Below are positions 24,086 through 33,724 of a stretch of DNA of 64,000 nucleotides, piece by piece. The notes below the pieces were generated by a model. That model was not told where the DNA came from. It saw nothing but the letters and a program-made list of their open reading frames with translations, and searched no databases. The position numbers and the translations under genes are program-made. The stretch spans positions 2,294,001-2,358,000 of the forward strand of contig JAECYW010000009.1 of assembly GCA_023014335.1 (NCBI GenBank), in the 5' to 3' direction. The stretch is from Galerina marginata. Lineage: Eukaryota > Basidiomycota > Agaricomycetes > Agaricales > Galerinaceae. The number at the start of each line of letters is the position of its first letter. Positions within the stretch are counted from its first letter, which is position 1.

Positions 24086-25073
24086 GGACGTCGAGCGAGC
24101 GGGCTGCTCGTCGTTGAAGAATAAGGTTGAATTGAGACAGGGAAGAATGCAGGTTCGGTCCCGTGATCGGACCGCCCCTTATTTAGCCAAAAGCATGCAC
24201 ATAAAACGCGTCCTGGCCCTCGATCCTTTGACGCGTCTCAATGCCTCGAGGAGGTCGTGCGATACCTTGCGCAGTTTACTCGAGATTTCCTGTGCTCGAA
24301 GCTCCTCAGCGACAGTAAAAGCGCAACTAAAAGGAATGCGGTACTGCTCCTTGCAGTGCACAAGAAGCCAGCTCGCTGTTCGCGCCCCATGTTTTCTTCT
24401 ATTACGACCACACACTTCCTGAACATTCCAAACGGTGCACTGTAATCCTGACCCCTTTAATCTCGCAGAATACCCCTCAGATAATTTATGGCCCGAATAT
24501 CTGGTTCGTACCATTCAAGCGGCAACTTGTGGACATAATAGTCATGGCAAGACCGATGGCCAACCGATGGCATCCAACGCACGCAATTTTAGGACACCCT
24601 TCATTCTTTAAATTAGTCAGTTTTCAGCAAAACAAGGACCAGCCCAATATGGGGACTTCCCCTGACAGAAGATTAGCGCCAGCGCTTAATTGAGGACTGA
24701 CACTGTGACACCACTATTCATTTCCGAATTTGGAGGTGATTGTGCGGTTCTATAAGCCTAGCCTATTGGAACAAGCATATGGCAGCAAATTTGGCGTCTG
24801 CCAGTCCGGAGATCGACCATCAATATTTCTGTTTACTTCAGAATGGAAGGTCGAGAGATAGATCGATCCCCAGCTGGCCCCAAGTTGAGCACAGCCCAAG
24901 GAGTCAAACCTCTATAATTGTATTCCATCCACGCCAACGCGCCCGCGTGGTTAGAAAGGATCAGCGAAAATTTATCTATGCCACGACAAACCCATATATT
25001 ATCTGTCGTCTAAGATCCGATCAGAAAATACACCTCTGGACAGAAATTGGTACAAATACATCGAATTGAGAAT
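24086..25073. other. 1 kb intergenic region, nothing supported
   Basis: Contains the 5' flank of the F-box/WD40 gene on the left and the 3' flank of the membrane-protein gene on the right. Open frames here are short, overlap one another on both strands and have no motif. Confidence 0.5.
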
Positions 25074-25966
25074 TTATAAACTGAACATCGTGAGCCTTTT
25101 CGCGATGAAGTATGTCCAATAAAAGCCGGAACTATCTGAGGATGGTGTCCCGATCAGGTTGTCCAACATGATCCCCAGACACCAGTCAGAGTAAAAGGCG
25201 CTGAGTACAAGGAAGAGAATCAGTGTGACAATGAAGCCGGCTCCAGCAACCTTGCCGGGAGAACCTCCGCCCCACCAGCAAATGATCATCATCGACAGAA
25301 TGCCGACAACCAGGGAGGCCCCTATTACGGAGTAGAAAGCAATGGTCAAGTCCAGTATCTCTGGGACCTGACCCGCGACCTTCGTTACCAGGCTCATGAG
25401 TCCTATCATCCCTGCGATCATACTAGGGATGTCTAGAAGATTTACCAAAAGATCAGCCACCTTTACCGAATCGTCACATAAAATTACGCACAGAGAACTA
25501 TCCACCAAGCCGCAGTTTTAGATTTCATCTGCACATCGTCATCTGGATTGTTGACGACCAGAATTGCAACATGCAAAGCCGTCAAGCCGTTCAATAATGA
25601 CATGCTCAGCTTCCAGACCGCGATGACCAGGAGCTGCCAGGTGTTTTTGCATTTAATCATCGTAACTATGGACATGATGATACAGAGGGATATCCCAAGA
25701 GCCCCGAGAATGAGGTCGAGCTTCGAGTTCGCAATTTTTTGAAATGGCCATAGTGGTTTGCGCCCAAACCAGAGGCAGGCAATGGTGTAGTAGGTGAGAA
25801 CGTGGGAGATGAATCCGAGCGCACCGAACGGAAGGCTGTAGCAGTGGAGCTCATGAAGGGGTATGTCTTGTTGGAGCGTATCATCTCGAATGAGCAGGAA
25901 ATATTTCTGTTATACTGTTGAGCCAATCAGAACTAGATGGAATGAAAAGCGGCGCACCTCCAGCAT
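25074..25966 (-). CDS. Multi-pass membrane protein of a mushroom-expanded family
   Basis: Exons about 25966-25958 (only ATG CTG GAG), 25906 to about 25,495, and about 25,431-25074. After the tiny first exon the protein reads KYFLLIRDDTLQQDIPLHEL, then HCYSLPFGALGFISHVLTYY, CLWFGRKPLWPF. I recognise this opening from a large fungal family of uncharacterised membrane proteins. Hydrophobic segments: the FGALGFISHVLTYYTIACLW stretch, ILGALGISLCIIMSIVTM, WQLLVIAVWKLSMSLLNGL, IAGMIGLMSLV, IAFYSVIGASLVVGILSMMI and AGFIVTLILFLVLSAFY, so six or more spans. A WWGGGSPGK loop precedes the last span. No transporter signature is known to me. The start is inferred from frame; the last intron boundary is uncertain. 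It is transcribed divergently from MCM4. Confidence 0.75.
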
Positions 25967-26405
25967 AGTTACGAGTCGTAAGGTCGGGGCTATAGGCCTG
26001 CGCAGGAGCTGGCTTGCTACTCCTGGCTCTACGGTAGGTGGTCGTACGAGGACAAAGAACGAGGCGAGATAAAATGGCTCCTTTCCATGCGGCTTGAGAT
26101 GAAGGGCCCCACGGTGAGGAGCGTGTCAACAGGTTAACCCCATCTTCCCCGAAAGCTGTGCTGAGATTGGACGACACCAAAAACAAATTGAAGTGGGATG
26201 GTCTTGGTCCTCTAGGTCCTTGGGCAGTAGGACATGTTGCCTTGAACCCTAGACAAGCGATAAACACGATGAAGGGAAGACGAAAGGTTGAATATCAAAA
26301 TTGAGCTATGGGAAATGCAATGTGCCGGCCCTAAACTCAAAATTGACGCGTCGCGTCGCGTGTTCCTTGTACAACTTGCTCTTGTCCTGATACTTCTCCT
26401 CCAAA
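25967..26405. other. Divergent region between membrane protein and MCM4
   Basis: About 440 bp. The MCM4-proximal end carries a compound MBF-like element listed separately. The rest has no feature I can support. Confidence 0.5.
26346..26361. promoter_or_regulatory. MCB / MBF-like compound site upstream of MCM4
   Basis: acgcgtcgcgtcgcgt holds a perfect MluI cell-cycle box (acgcgt) fused to the 11-mer tcgcgtcgcgt (26351-26361), 45-60 bp before the MCM4 ATG. MCM genes are classic MBF/DSC1 targets at G1/S in yeasts, so a functional site is likely. Confidence 0.65.
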
Positions 26406-29400
26406 ATGTCGTCTCCTCCCGCTCTCGACTTTCCTTCATCCGAGATGGACGACGTCGACATGGCTGACGGCACAAACGCAGAGCAGTCTTTTCCCAACGC
26501 GCCTCCTGCCAACCCACTCTTCCTTGCAGGAACACCATCCGCCGCTGGGACCCCGGCTCGTCAACAATATTTAAATCCAAGCACTCCAATACGAGGCGAA
26601 ACAGCAAGACGAGCAGTGGGTATGAGTACGCCTAAACGAACACCGCTGTTCATTGGTGAGATCCGCTTTTCTTATGTGATAGCTCAAGGTCTGACGCGTC
26701 TCCAGGTGGAAGCTCTTCACCTATGGCCTTTCCATCTTCTACCCCGTCGAAAACACCTCAAAGACGCGTCGAGATGCCCTCCGATCGCCCTCAGGACTCT
26801 GATCCTCTCGACTTTCCTTCGTGAGTAATCCGGTATTATCCCAGCTAGCCGTCTGGTTAATGTGCAATGCAGAACCCCCGTTAAGAGTACGCCCAAGAAC
26901 CGCAGAGGAGACATCCACTCTTCTCTTTCCATCACTCCAACTGCTTCAGCGCGTCGTCCTGTACGCCGTACTGAGCCCAGGGTTGCTGATCCCAACAATC
27001 TCAACTCGGACGTCACCCATCTCGACGTTCCGGGTTCATCAGCACCTCCACATCTGTCTGCGCAGGCAGCCGCTTCCGATGAACCCGATGAAATCCGAGC
27101 CATCTGGGGTACCACAGTCAACCTGGCTGAAACAATGAAAACCTTCCGCGATTTCTTCAGAGGCTTCAAACCTAAGTATCGCGTTTCGTATGACAGAGAC
27201 CTCGGCCTCAAAACACGCGTTTTTACCTCTCCCGAAGAAGGCGAGGTTATCCTTTATGAAACCTATTTCAGGAGAATGCGTCAAACCGGAGAGACGAATC
27301 TGAATCTCGATGTCACCAATCTGCTCGCCTACCCACCTTCAAAGAAGCTCCACGCTCAACTCACAAAATACCCACAGGAAGTTATACCTGCCATGGATCA
27401 AGTATTGAAGGATTTGATGCTGGAAGTGGCCGACATGGACGTACATGCTGGGTTGGATGGTATGGTCGGTCCAGAGGGAGACGCAGAAATTAATGAAATC
27501 TTGGGGAAGATATACAAAGTTCGGCCATTCGGACTGAACTCGGTCAACATGCGAACGTTGAACCCCAGTGGTAAGCCCACCGTAACAATTTTGTATATCT
27601 ACTTGTGAATCTGAAGAAATGAAGCAGATACAGACAAGCTTGTCTGCATCAAGGGTCTCGTCATCCGCGCCACCCCCGTCATCCCGGACATGAAAGTCGC
27701 CTTCTTCCGTTGTCTAACCTGCTCACACACCGTGCAAGTTGAGATCGACCGCGGCAAGATCGAAGAGCCACACCAGTGTCCCCGCGACGTCTGTGCCTCC
27801 GTCGGCACCATGTCCCTCGTGCATAACCGATGCGAGTACGCGGACAGACAAGTCATCCGCCTGCAAGAGACCCCTGATGCCGTTCCCGACGGCCAGACGC
27901 CGCACACCGTCTCCCTGAGTGTGTACGATGAGCTCGTGGACGTGTCCAAGCCTGGAGACAGGATTGTCGTTACTGGCATTTACAGGAGCGTTCCGGTCCG
28001 CTCCAACCCAAGGCAGAGGACGCTCAAGAGTCTCTTCAAGACTTACCTCGACGTTGTGCATGTCAAACTCGGCGGGGGCGGCGCCCTCGGGTTCGATAAG
28101 TCAACGAGGCCTGCTGGCGGCGACCGCGTACCCGGCGTTGGTGGCCTTGGCGATGGAGGCGACGAGGACGAAGAAAGAGAGGGTCGGCAGAGCCGCAAGG
28201 CCGAGCTCGAGCAGAAGTTAAAGGACCTCAGTCAAAGACCGGATATCTATGAATACCTAGCTCGGTCACTCGCACCCTCAATTTGGGAGATGGAGGACGT
28301 CAAAAAGGGCATTCTGCTGCAGCTTTTCGGTGGCACGAATAAGAGCGTGGCTAAAGGCGGAGGCGGCGGTGGGCCTAGGTACAGAGGCGACATCAATGTC
28401 CTTCTCGTCGGTGATCCTGGAGTCAGTAAATCCCAAATTCTTCATGTAAGTTGTCTGGCCCTTCGTTTTTATGAATTGAATCAAACTCTGCCTTTTAGTA
28501 TGTTCATAAAATTGCTCCTCGTGGAGTCTACGCCTCTGGCAAAGGTTCTTCAGCCGTTGGTTTAACTGCATACGTCACTCGTGATCCAGAAACCAAGCAA
28601 CTTGTTTTAGAGAGGTATTTGCTACACCCTTTTATCCCCCGATTCCCTTCTCACTTAATCTTTCTGTTTAGTGGGGCTCTTGTGCTGAGTGACGGCGGTG
28701 TCTGTTGTATTGATGAGTTCGACAAAATGTCAGACGCGACGCGAAGTGTTTTGCATGAAGTGATGGTACGTGTCCACCTACTTGACGGTTATACTCCCAT
28801 TGACATCGTCACAGGAACAACAAACCGTGTCAATTGCGAAGGCAGGAATCATCACCACACTCAATGCACGAACGTCCATTCTCGCAGCAGCCAATCCTGT
28901 CGGGTCCAAATACGACGTCAACTTACCGATCACAAGGAACATTGACTTGCCTCCAACGTTGATTTCTCGATTCGATCTACTTTACCTCGTCCTCGACCAG
29001 GTAGATGACACTCTTGATCGCAAGTTGGCTCAGCATCTCGTCGGCTTATATCTGGAAGACGCGCCTGCAGCTGAAGTCGTTGATTTCTTGGTGAGGACAA
29101 CGTTTGACCCCCTCGAAAACAGCGAATTAACTTTCCTCCTTAAACTTTCCAGCCTGTACAGGAGCTCTCTGCGTACATCGACTACGCACGCTCTAAAATT
29201 CACCCAGTCATCTCTGAAGAGGCAGGTGCCGAGCTTGTCCGGTCCTACGTCGAGATGCGGAACATGGGCGATGACCCCCGCGCGAGCGAAAAGCGCATTA
29301 CTGCCACCACCCGTCAGCTGGAGAGTTTAATCCGCCTCTCTGAAGCCCACGCCCGCATGCGCTTCTCCGACTTTGTCGAGCTCGGCGATGTCAAAGAGGC

Positions 29401-29728
29401 GAGCAGACTCATGCGCGAGGCGATCCGGACGAGCGCGATGGACCCGCGCACGGGTAAGATCGACATGGGTCTGCTGAACACCGGCACAGGCACTGGCCAG
29501 AGGAAGATGAGGGACGATATGCGGAAGGAGATCTTGAACCTCCTGGATGGACAGGCGAAGGGGAGAGCTATTAAGTGGTCTGATGCAATTAAAATGTTGG
29601 GCGAGCAGAGCAGCGTCAAAGTGGACCCTGTGGAGTTTACAGAGGTCATCAAGGGACTGGAGAATGAGGGCGCGGTTAAAGTTGTTGGCGAGCGGGATAA
29701 GCGGATGATCAGGAAGATCGAGGGATAG
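26406..29728 (+). CDS. MCM4: DNA replication licensing helicase subunit MCM4
   Basis: ATG 26406, stop 29728, about 960 residues over nine or so exons. The N-terminus is disordered with many S/TP sites (STPKRTP, STPSKTP), matching the CDK/DDK-regulated tail of MCM4. The MCM N-domain begins [13 protein letters not shown] and contains a C2-C2 zinc finger (CLTC ... CPRDVC). The AAA+ core: [18 protein letters not shown] (Walker A), [11 protein letters not shown] (Walker B), [15 protein letters not shown] (sensor 1), [16 protein letters not shown] (arginine finger), then a winged-helix C-terminus. [21 protein letters not shown] and the family-wide order identify MCM4 rather than another subunit. 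MCM4 is part of the MCM2-7 ring that unwinds DNA in the CMG complex. A glycine-rich insert ([10 protein letters not shown] to [11 protein letters not shown]) precedes the helicase core. Short introns split the Walker A region from YVHKIAPRG and the segment before [12 protein letters not shown]. Confidence 0.95.
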
Positions 29729-29879
29729 CTGATTCATTGTTACTGGTGTTTAGTTAGACAATGTTCTTATACTGGAATTGTATTTTATTTATTGTACACA
29801 CTCGCGTTTAACCTGATCTCAATTGTTATACCTGCCTCTAAAGTGTGTGAAATGGCTGTAACCTCATCTATCATCCTAA

Positions 29880-31122
29880 TTATGCCTCGACAAGAAACTT
29901 GCAAGTGCCAGTGGACTCGAGGTCAATCAAATTTTGGATGGTTGTCTCCGCTATACTCTCCAAGGCCTCGATAGTAAAAAATGCCTGGTGTCCACTGAAC
30001 AACAACCCAAGTCAGATTGTAAGCTTGTCAGGGATGGAGAAAAACGACTGACGTCACGAAAACATTATAGAAGGACAGCAACCGCGCAAAAGTATCGTCT
30101 GCGATAACCTTGGAACTAGAATCTGCGAAAAAGTAACCTGATTCACGTTCGTAGACGTCTAATCCAACGGCTGCGATATGACCAGTCTTTAAGCCGCTGG
30201 TATAATGTTCAAAAAAGATTAGATCATTGGGAATTATTTCATGGTACCCACCGGATTAACGCGTACGAGTCGATCAGTCCACCACGCGAAGTGTTGATGA
30301 GAATGACACCTTTCTTTGTTTTCGCCAGTGAGTTGTCGTTGATAATATACTTGGTGCTCTCCATGAGCGGACAATGAAGACTAATGATATCGGACCTCGA
30401 TAGCAATTCATCCATGGTTTCGACGTAGGAGATACCATATTCTTCAGCTGCCTTGGACGGATATGGATCGTAGGCGATAACATTTGCACCAAAGCCCTTC
30501 GCCAGGATCTTGCCAGTAAGTAATCCAATCCTTCCAGTCCCAATAATCCCAATCGTCTTTCCGTTGATGTTCGATCCCATCAGGCCTTCGAGGAGGAAAT
30601 TGCCTTCTCGAACGCGGTTGTATGCCTTATGATACTTGCGGACGACCGTCATGATCATGCCGACGGTGAATTCTGCGACTGCTTCTGGAGAGTACGAGGG
30701 TACACGCGCCACCTTGATGCCATACTGAGCAGTCGCCTCGAGGTCGACGTTGTTGAACCCAGCGCATCGAAGGGCGATGAATTTCTGCCAAAGACACAGA
30801 CCAAATTGATCAGAAGGGATGCCTTTGCATCAGATAACGAGATCGCCTACAACGCCCAGGTCGTGCAGCTTTTTGACGACATTCGCGTCACAAATGTCGT
30901 TCACGAATAGACAAACGGCGTCATGTCCTGCAGCGAGCGGCACTGTGACTTCATCGAGAAGAGCGTCAAGGAATGTGAACTTCAATTCCTTTTCTTCTGG
31001 GATGGACGCGCTGTTAAGACACTCGACATCGTACTGGACGACGAACAATGGTCAAAGCTCGAAATATGAAAGGAGAATCAACAGCAGCATACCTTGCGGG
31101 CTCCGAAAACGGCGACCTTCAT
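29880..31122 (-). CDS. D-2-hydroxyacid dehydrogenase (D-lactate dehydrogenase-like)
   Basis: ATG 31122, stop 29880; about 340 residues in five or six exons. The first exon is 30 nt ([10 protein letters not shown]). Seen: [12 protein letters not shown] with the substrate-binding Arg, [14 protein letters not shown], the NAD-binding [43 protein letters not shown], and after the last intron GHQAFFT with the catalytic His. This is the LdhA/HdhD-type branch of the family, which reduces pyruvate or related 2-oxoacids with NADH. No organelle signal is seen, so a cytosolic place is likely. Its 3' end faces that of MCM4 with only 151 bp between stops. All catalytic residues appear present. Substrate could also be another 2-oxoacid. 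Confidence 0.9.
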
Positions 31123-31504
31123 GGCGGGCTAAGAGGATCAGTCAGTGATTATAATGGGAGTTGAAACATTTTTGACGATAATGTAAGACCGATCGTATAG
31201 GCAAGTGCTATCAGCCTATCTCTACAAAAAATGTGCTGTTTAGGTCAAGTTTAGGTGGCAGAGTCCAGAGTCAGTCCAGATAGACCTAGATCTAGAGTTG
31301 GCAGCTATTGAAAGAGGTGAAAGCTTGATGGAAGCTTGTGACAGTCATCCAAAAAGTGACCCCTTTACATAAAACAAACCGCCCTATTATACAGAACTCG
31401 AAGAGCCGTATTATTTAGGACATATCGCTGAGAGATACTTACGAACACGATATTAGGTTGGTTTAGTACCAAATATATGTTTGTTTCTGCATTGTCTGTA
31501 CTGC
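31123..31504. other. Intergenic region between dehydrogenase and APP1-like gene
   Basis: About 380 bp serving as 5' flank of the dehydrogenase and 3' flank of the APP1-like gene. A short direct repeat (gtccagagtcagtccag) is present near 31,265. No coding signal. Confidence 0.5.
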
Positions 31505-32761
31505 CTAGCATTCGCCTCCTGCAACGTTTATGTTGGCAAGGCTCGGGATATCTGCATCGGTATATATCCTAAATTTATTGGCAGGAACGCCAGCGAACGC
31601 CGACGCAAATCTCGCGTCGGTATTGTTGGCTCCATCTACACGACGAATCCAGCTGCAAACAATAGTAGATGGGCCGAATTTCCTGAACCTAGTAATGAAT
31701 GTCGATAAGCAACCAATCTTTATATAATTCGTGTCTCAATACTTACGATTCGCCGTACACCTCAGGATCCCTTTGTGTCGAATCACCGATAGCCAACCAC
31801 TTCTTGTTTGGATACATGCCCTTGAGGCGGTCGATCATAGCAAGCTTGAAGGTCTCCGTGTTCGCGTCGCTGTTGGAAATAAACCCAATAACGTCGGCTG
31901 GATTCACAAGAGTGAGATTTTGGACCAGGAGGGGGCCCTTAGAGGCGGAGAATGCGGTGTCAATGAAGTTGTTAAGAAAAGGATACAGCTGGAAAGGCGA
32001 TCCGCTGACGTATACAAACTGCGGATCGTTGAGCGATTTTGCCAGTGAGGCATAAAGTTCCGGCATTCCAGTCACGGCTTTGGGGTCCTCCAAAAGGGTA
32101 GCCTTGACAAGAGCGACCTTGTCGAGCACATGAGAGACCTTTACGGTATCATCGATATCTGGGATTATACAACGTCAGCCTTAGGATTTGAAGGCAGCAC
32201 TTGCCACGTACCAGAAATTACGCCAAAACCAGAGTCAGGCGATGAGAAGATAGAAGCACTGGCATTCCTGTCGTTCAAAATGCCGCCTAACGAGGCCGTC
32301 GCAGTAAACTCTTTTGAGTTGCTGCACTTCCCCAAGGATGTGGTTTTCAAGGACAATCCAAGATCAGAACCCGAAGTTTGGCCCGTTCTGACCACAAGGG
32401 AACATCCTGGGATGCTCAAGGTTGCCGACTTTCCAGGAAGGCCGACGGCTCCAAATAACTTGAGCCTGTCTTGTAAAATGTTAAGGCTATCGCCAACGCT
32501 TATTCCAAGTGATGCTAAGATCCCGGTGACTGCTGCAGTCACTGGACTGAGATCGATCTGGCGTAGGGATACGAATGTTTGGACCGACATCAAAGTATTC
32601 GCAGGATTGATAGGGTCGGGAAAAGCTGGGGAATCAAACACGAGGATCTCATCCAGAATATTGGCAAAGTCGAGGACGCCACGGCTCTGTTGTGAGGTTG
32701 GAAGGGCGTTGATATGAGTGGTGACCAGCGCCAGTGACAGGAGGGCCTTTGTGAGCTGCAT
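31505..32761 (-). CDS. Secreted APP1-type phosphatidate phosphatase (DUF2183)
   Basis: Three exons, 32761-32212, 32158-31747 and 31688-31505, join in frame to 381 residues. N-terminus MQLTKALLSLALVTTHINAL is a good signal peptide with cleavage after the LPTS region. Removing intron 1 creates the catalytic DIDDTVK (DxDxT, Mg-dependent HAD-type phosphatase), followed by FVYVSGSPFQLYPFL and WLAIGDSTQRDPEVYGE, the three hallmark motifs of the APP1/DUF2183 family. Yeast APP1 dephosphorylates phosphatidic acid at actin patches and is not secreted, so the signal peptide suggests an extracellular or vacuolar lipid phosphatase; that is inference. Two cysteines lie in the N-terminal domain and others in the last exon, which fits an oxidising compartment. 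The N-terminal domain before the catalytic motif is not one I recognise. Confidence 0.85.
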
Positions 32762-33724
32762 TGTAACAAAAGCAAGGTGGCGGCAGACTCGGAATAAACG
32801 ATACTTTCGATGGCCACAGGGCAGGTAAACTAGGCAGTGGCAGCGGTTATCCGATATCGTTAGTGAACGCAACGACAAAAACACATGTCAACGCACCTCC
32901 GCTCTTCGCACAAGAGACTTGAAGAGTAGAAAAAGGGAAATAATCCCGTGAATGCCAATGTATGGTTTATAAGGTCAGATGCGTTGCATTGTCCTTCTGA
33001 ACAACAACATGGCCACTGTGATGGTTGCTTCAAAAATTCTGCCGAATCTTCAATCCAAAGAACATAAGATAGTTGTGTACCATGAGCTGATTGGGTCCCC
33101 CAATTAAATTTGAGGCGGCTATGCACTGGTTTGGAAGATCATCGGTTGTCGAACACCTTATTGTCAAGGAGTATCTTCAGTAGTCTACAATCAATTATCC
33201 GTAGAAAGTGGTTCGAATGCACACTGAAGGAGACATGGCATCAGTGCGAGTACAAGCTGCACAGCTCTCTGTTGCGAGGAGCACATACTGCTGCATTTTT
33301 TTGTCAATTCTTGGCGAGTGGGCACATGAATAACGTGTCCATGGAACCATAGAAATCGCCACCCCTTCTATAGTGACGGTCGGAAGAGGAAAACGATACA
33401 AAACGATGGCGGTACAAGACATGCATGGCCGCGAAGTTGGCCTGTGGTAGCTTTACCATAGAAATCGATGAACTTGGCTGTTTATGCACATTCATGTCCA
33501 ACACAGGATTCAATGCATCGTCTGTGAAGGTTGAAGAGCGTCGAAGACTTGTGGTTGGAGTCAAGCGCTGGAGTTGGCATTCTGACCAAGGATAGACCCA
33601 CGCCGGCGATCTATTTGTTCGCCGCTTGCAACTGCTGGTCAGTGGTCACCCGCGTAGCCAAGACAGGGCAGGACCTGTAGTCGTCAAAGATATTAAGTTT
33701 CTTATAGAAACCTTACAATACACG
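32762..33724. other. 1 kb intergenic region, nothing supported
   Basis: Promoter side of the APP1-like gene and 3' flank of the transporter. Only short open frames; no motif, repeat or RNA gene seen. Confidence 0.5.
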
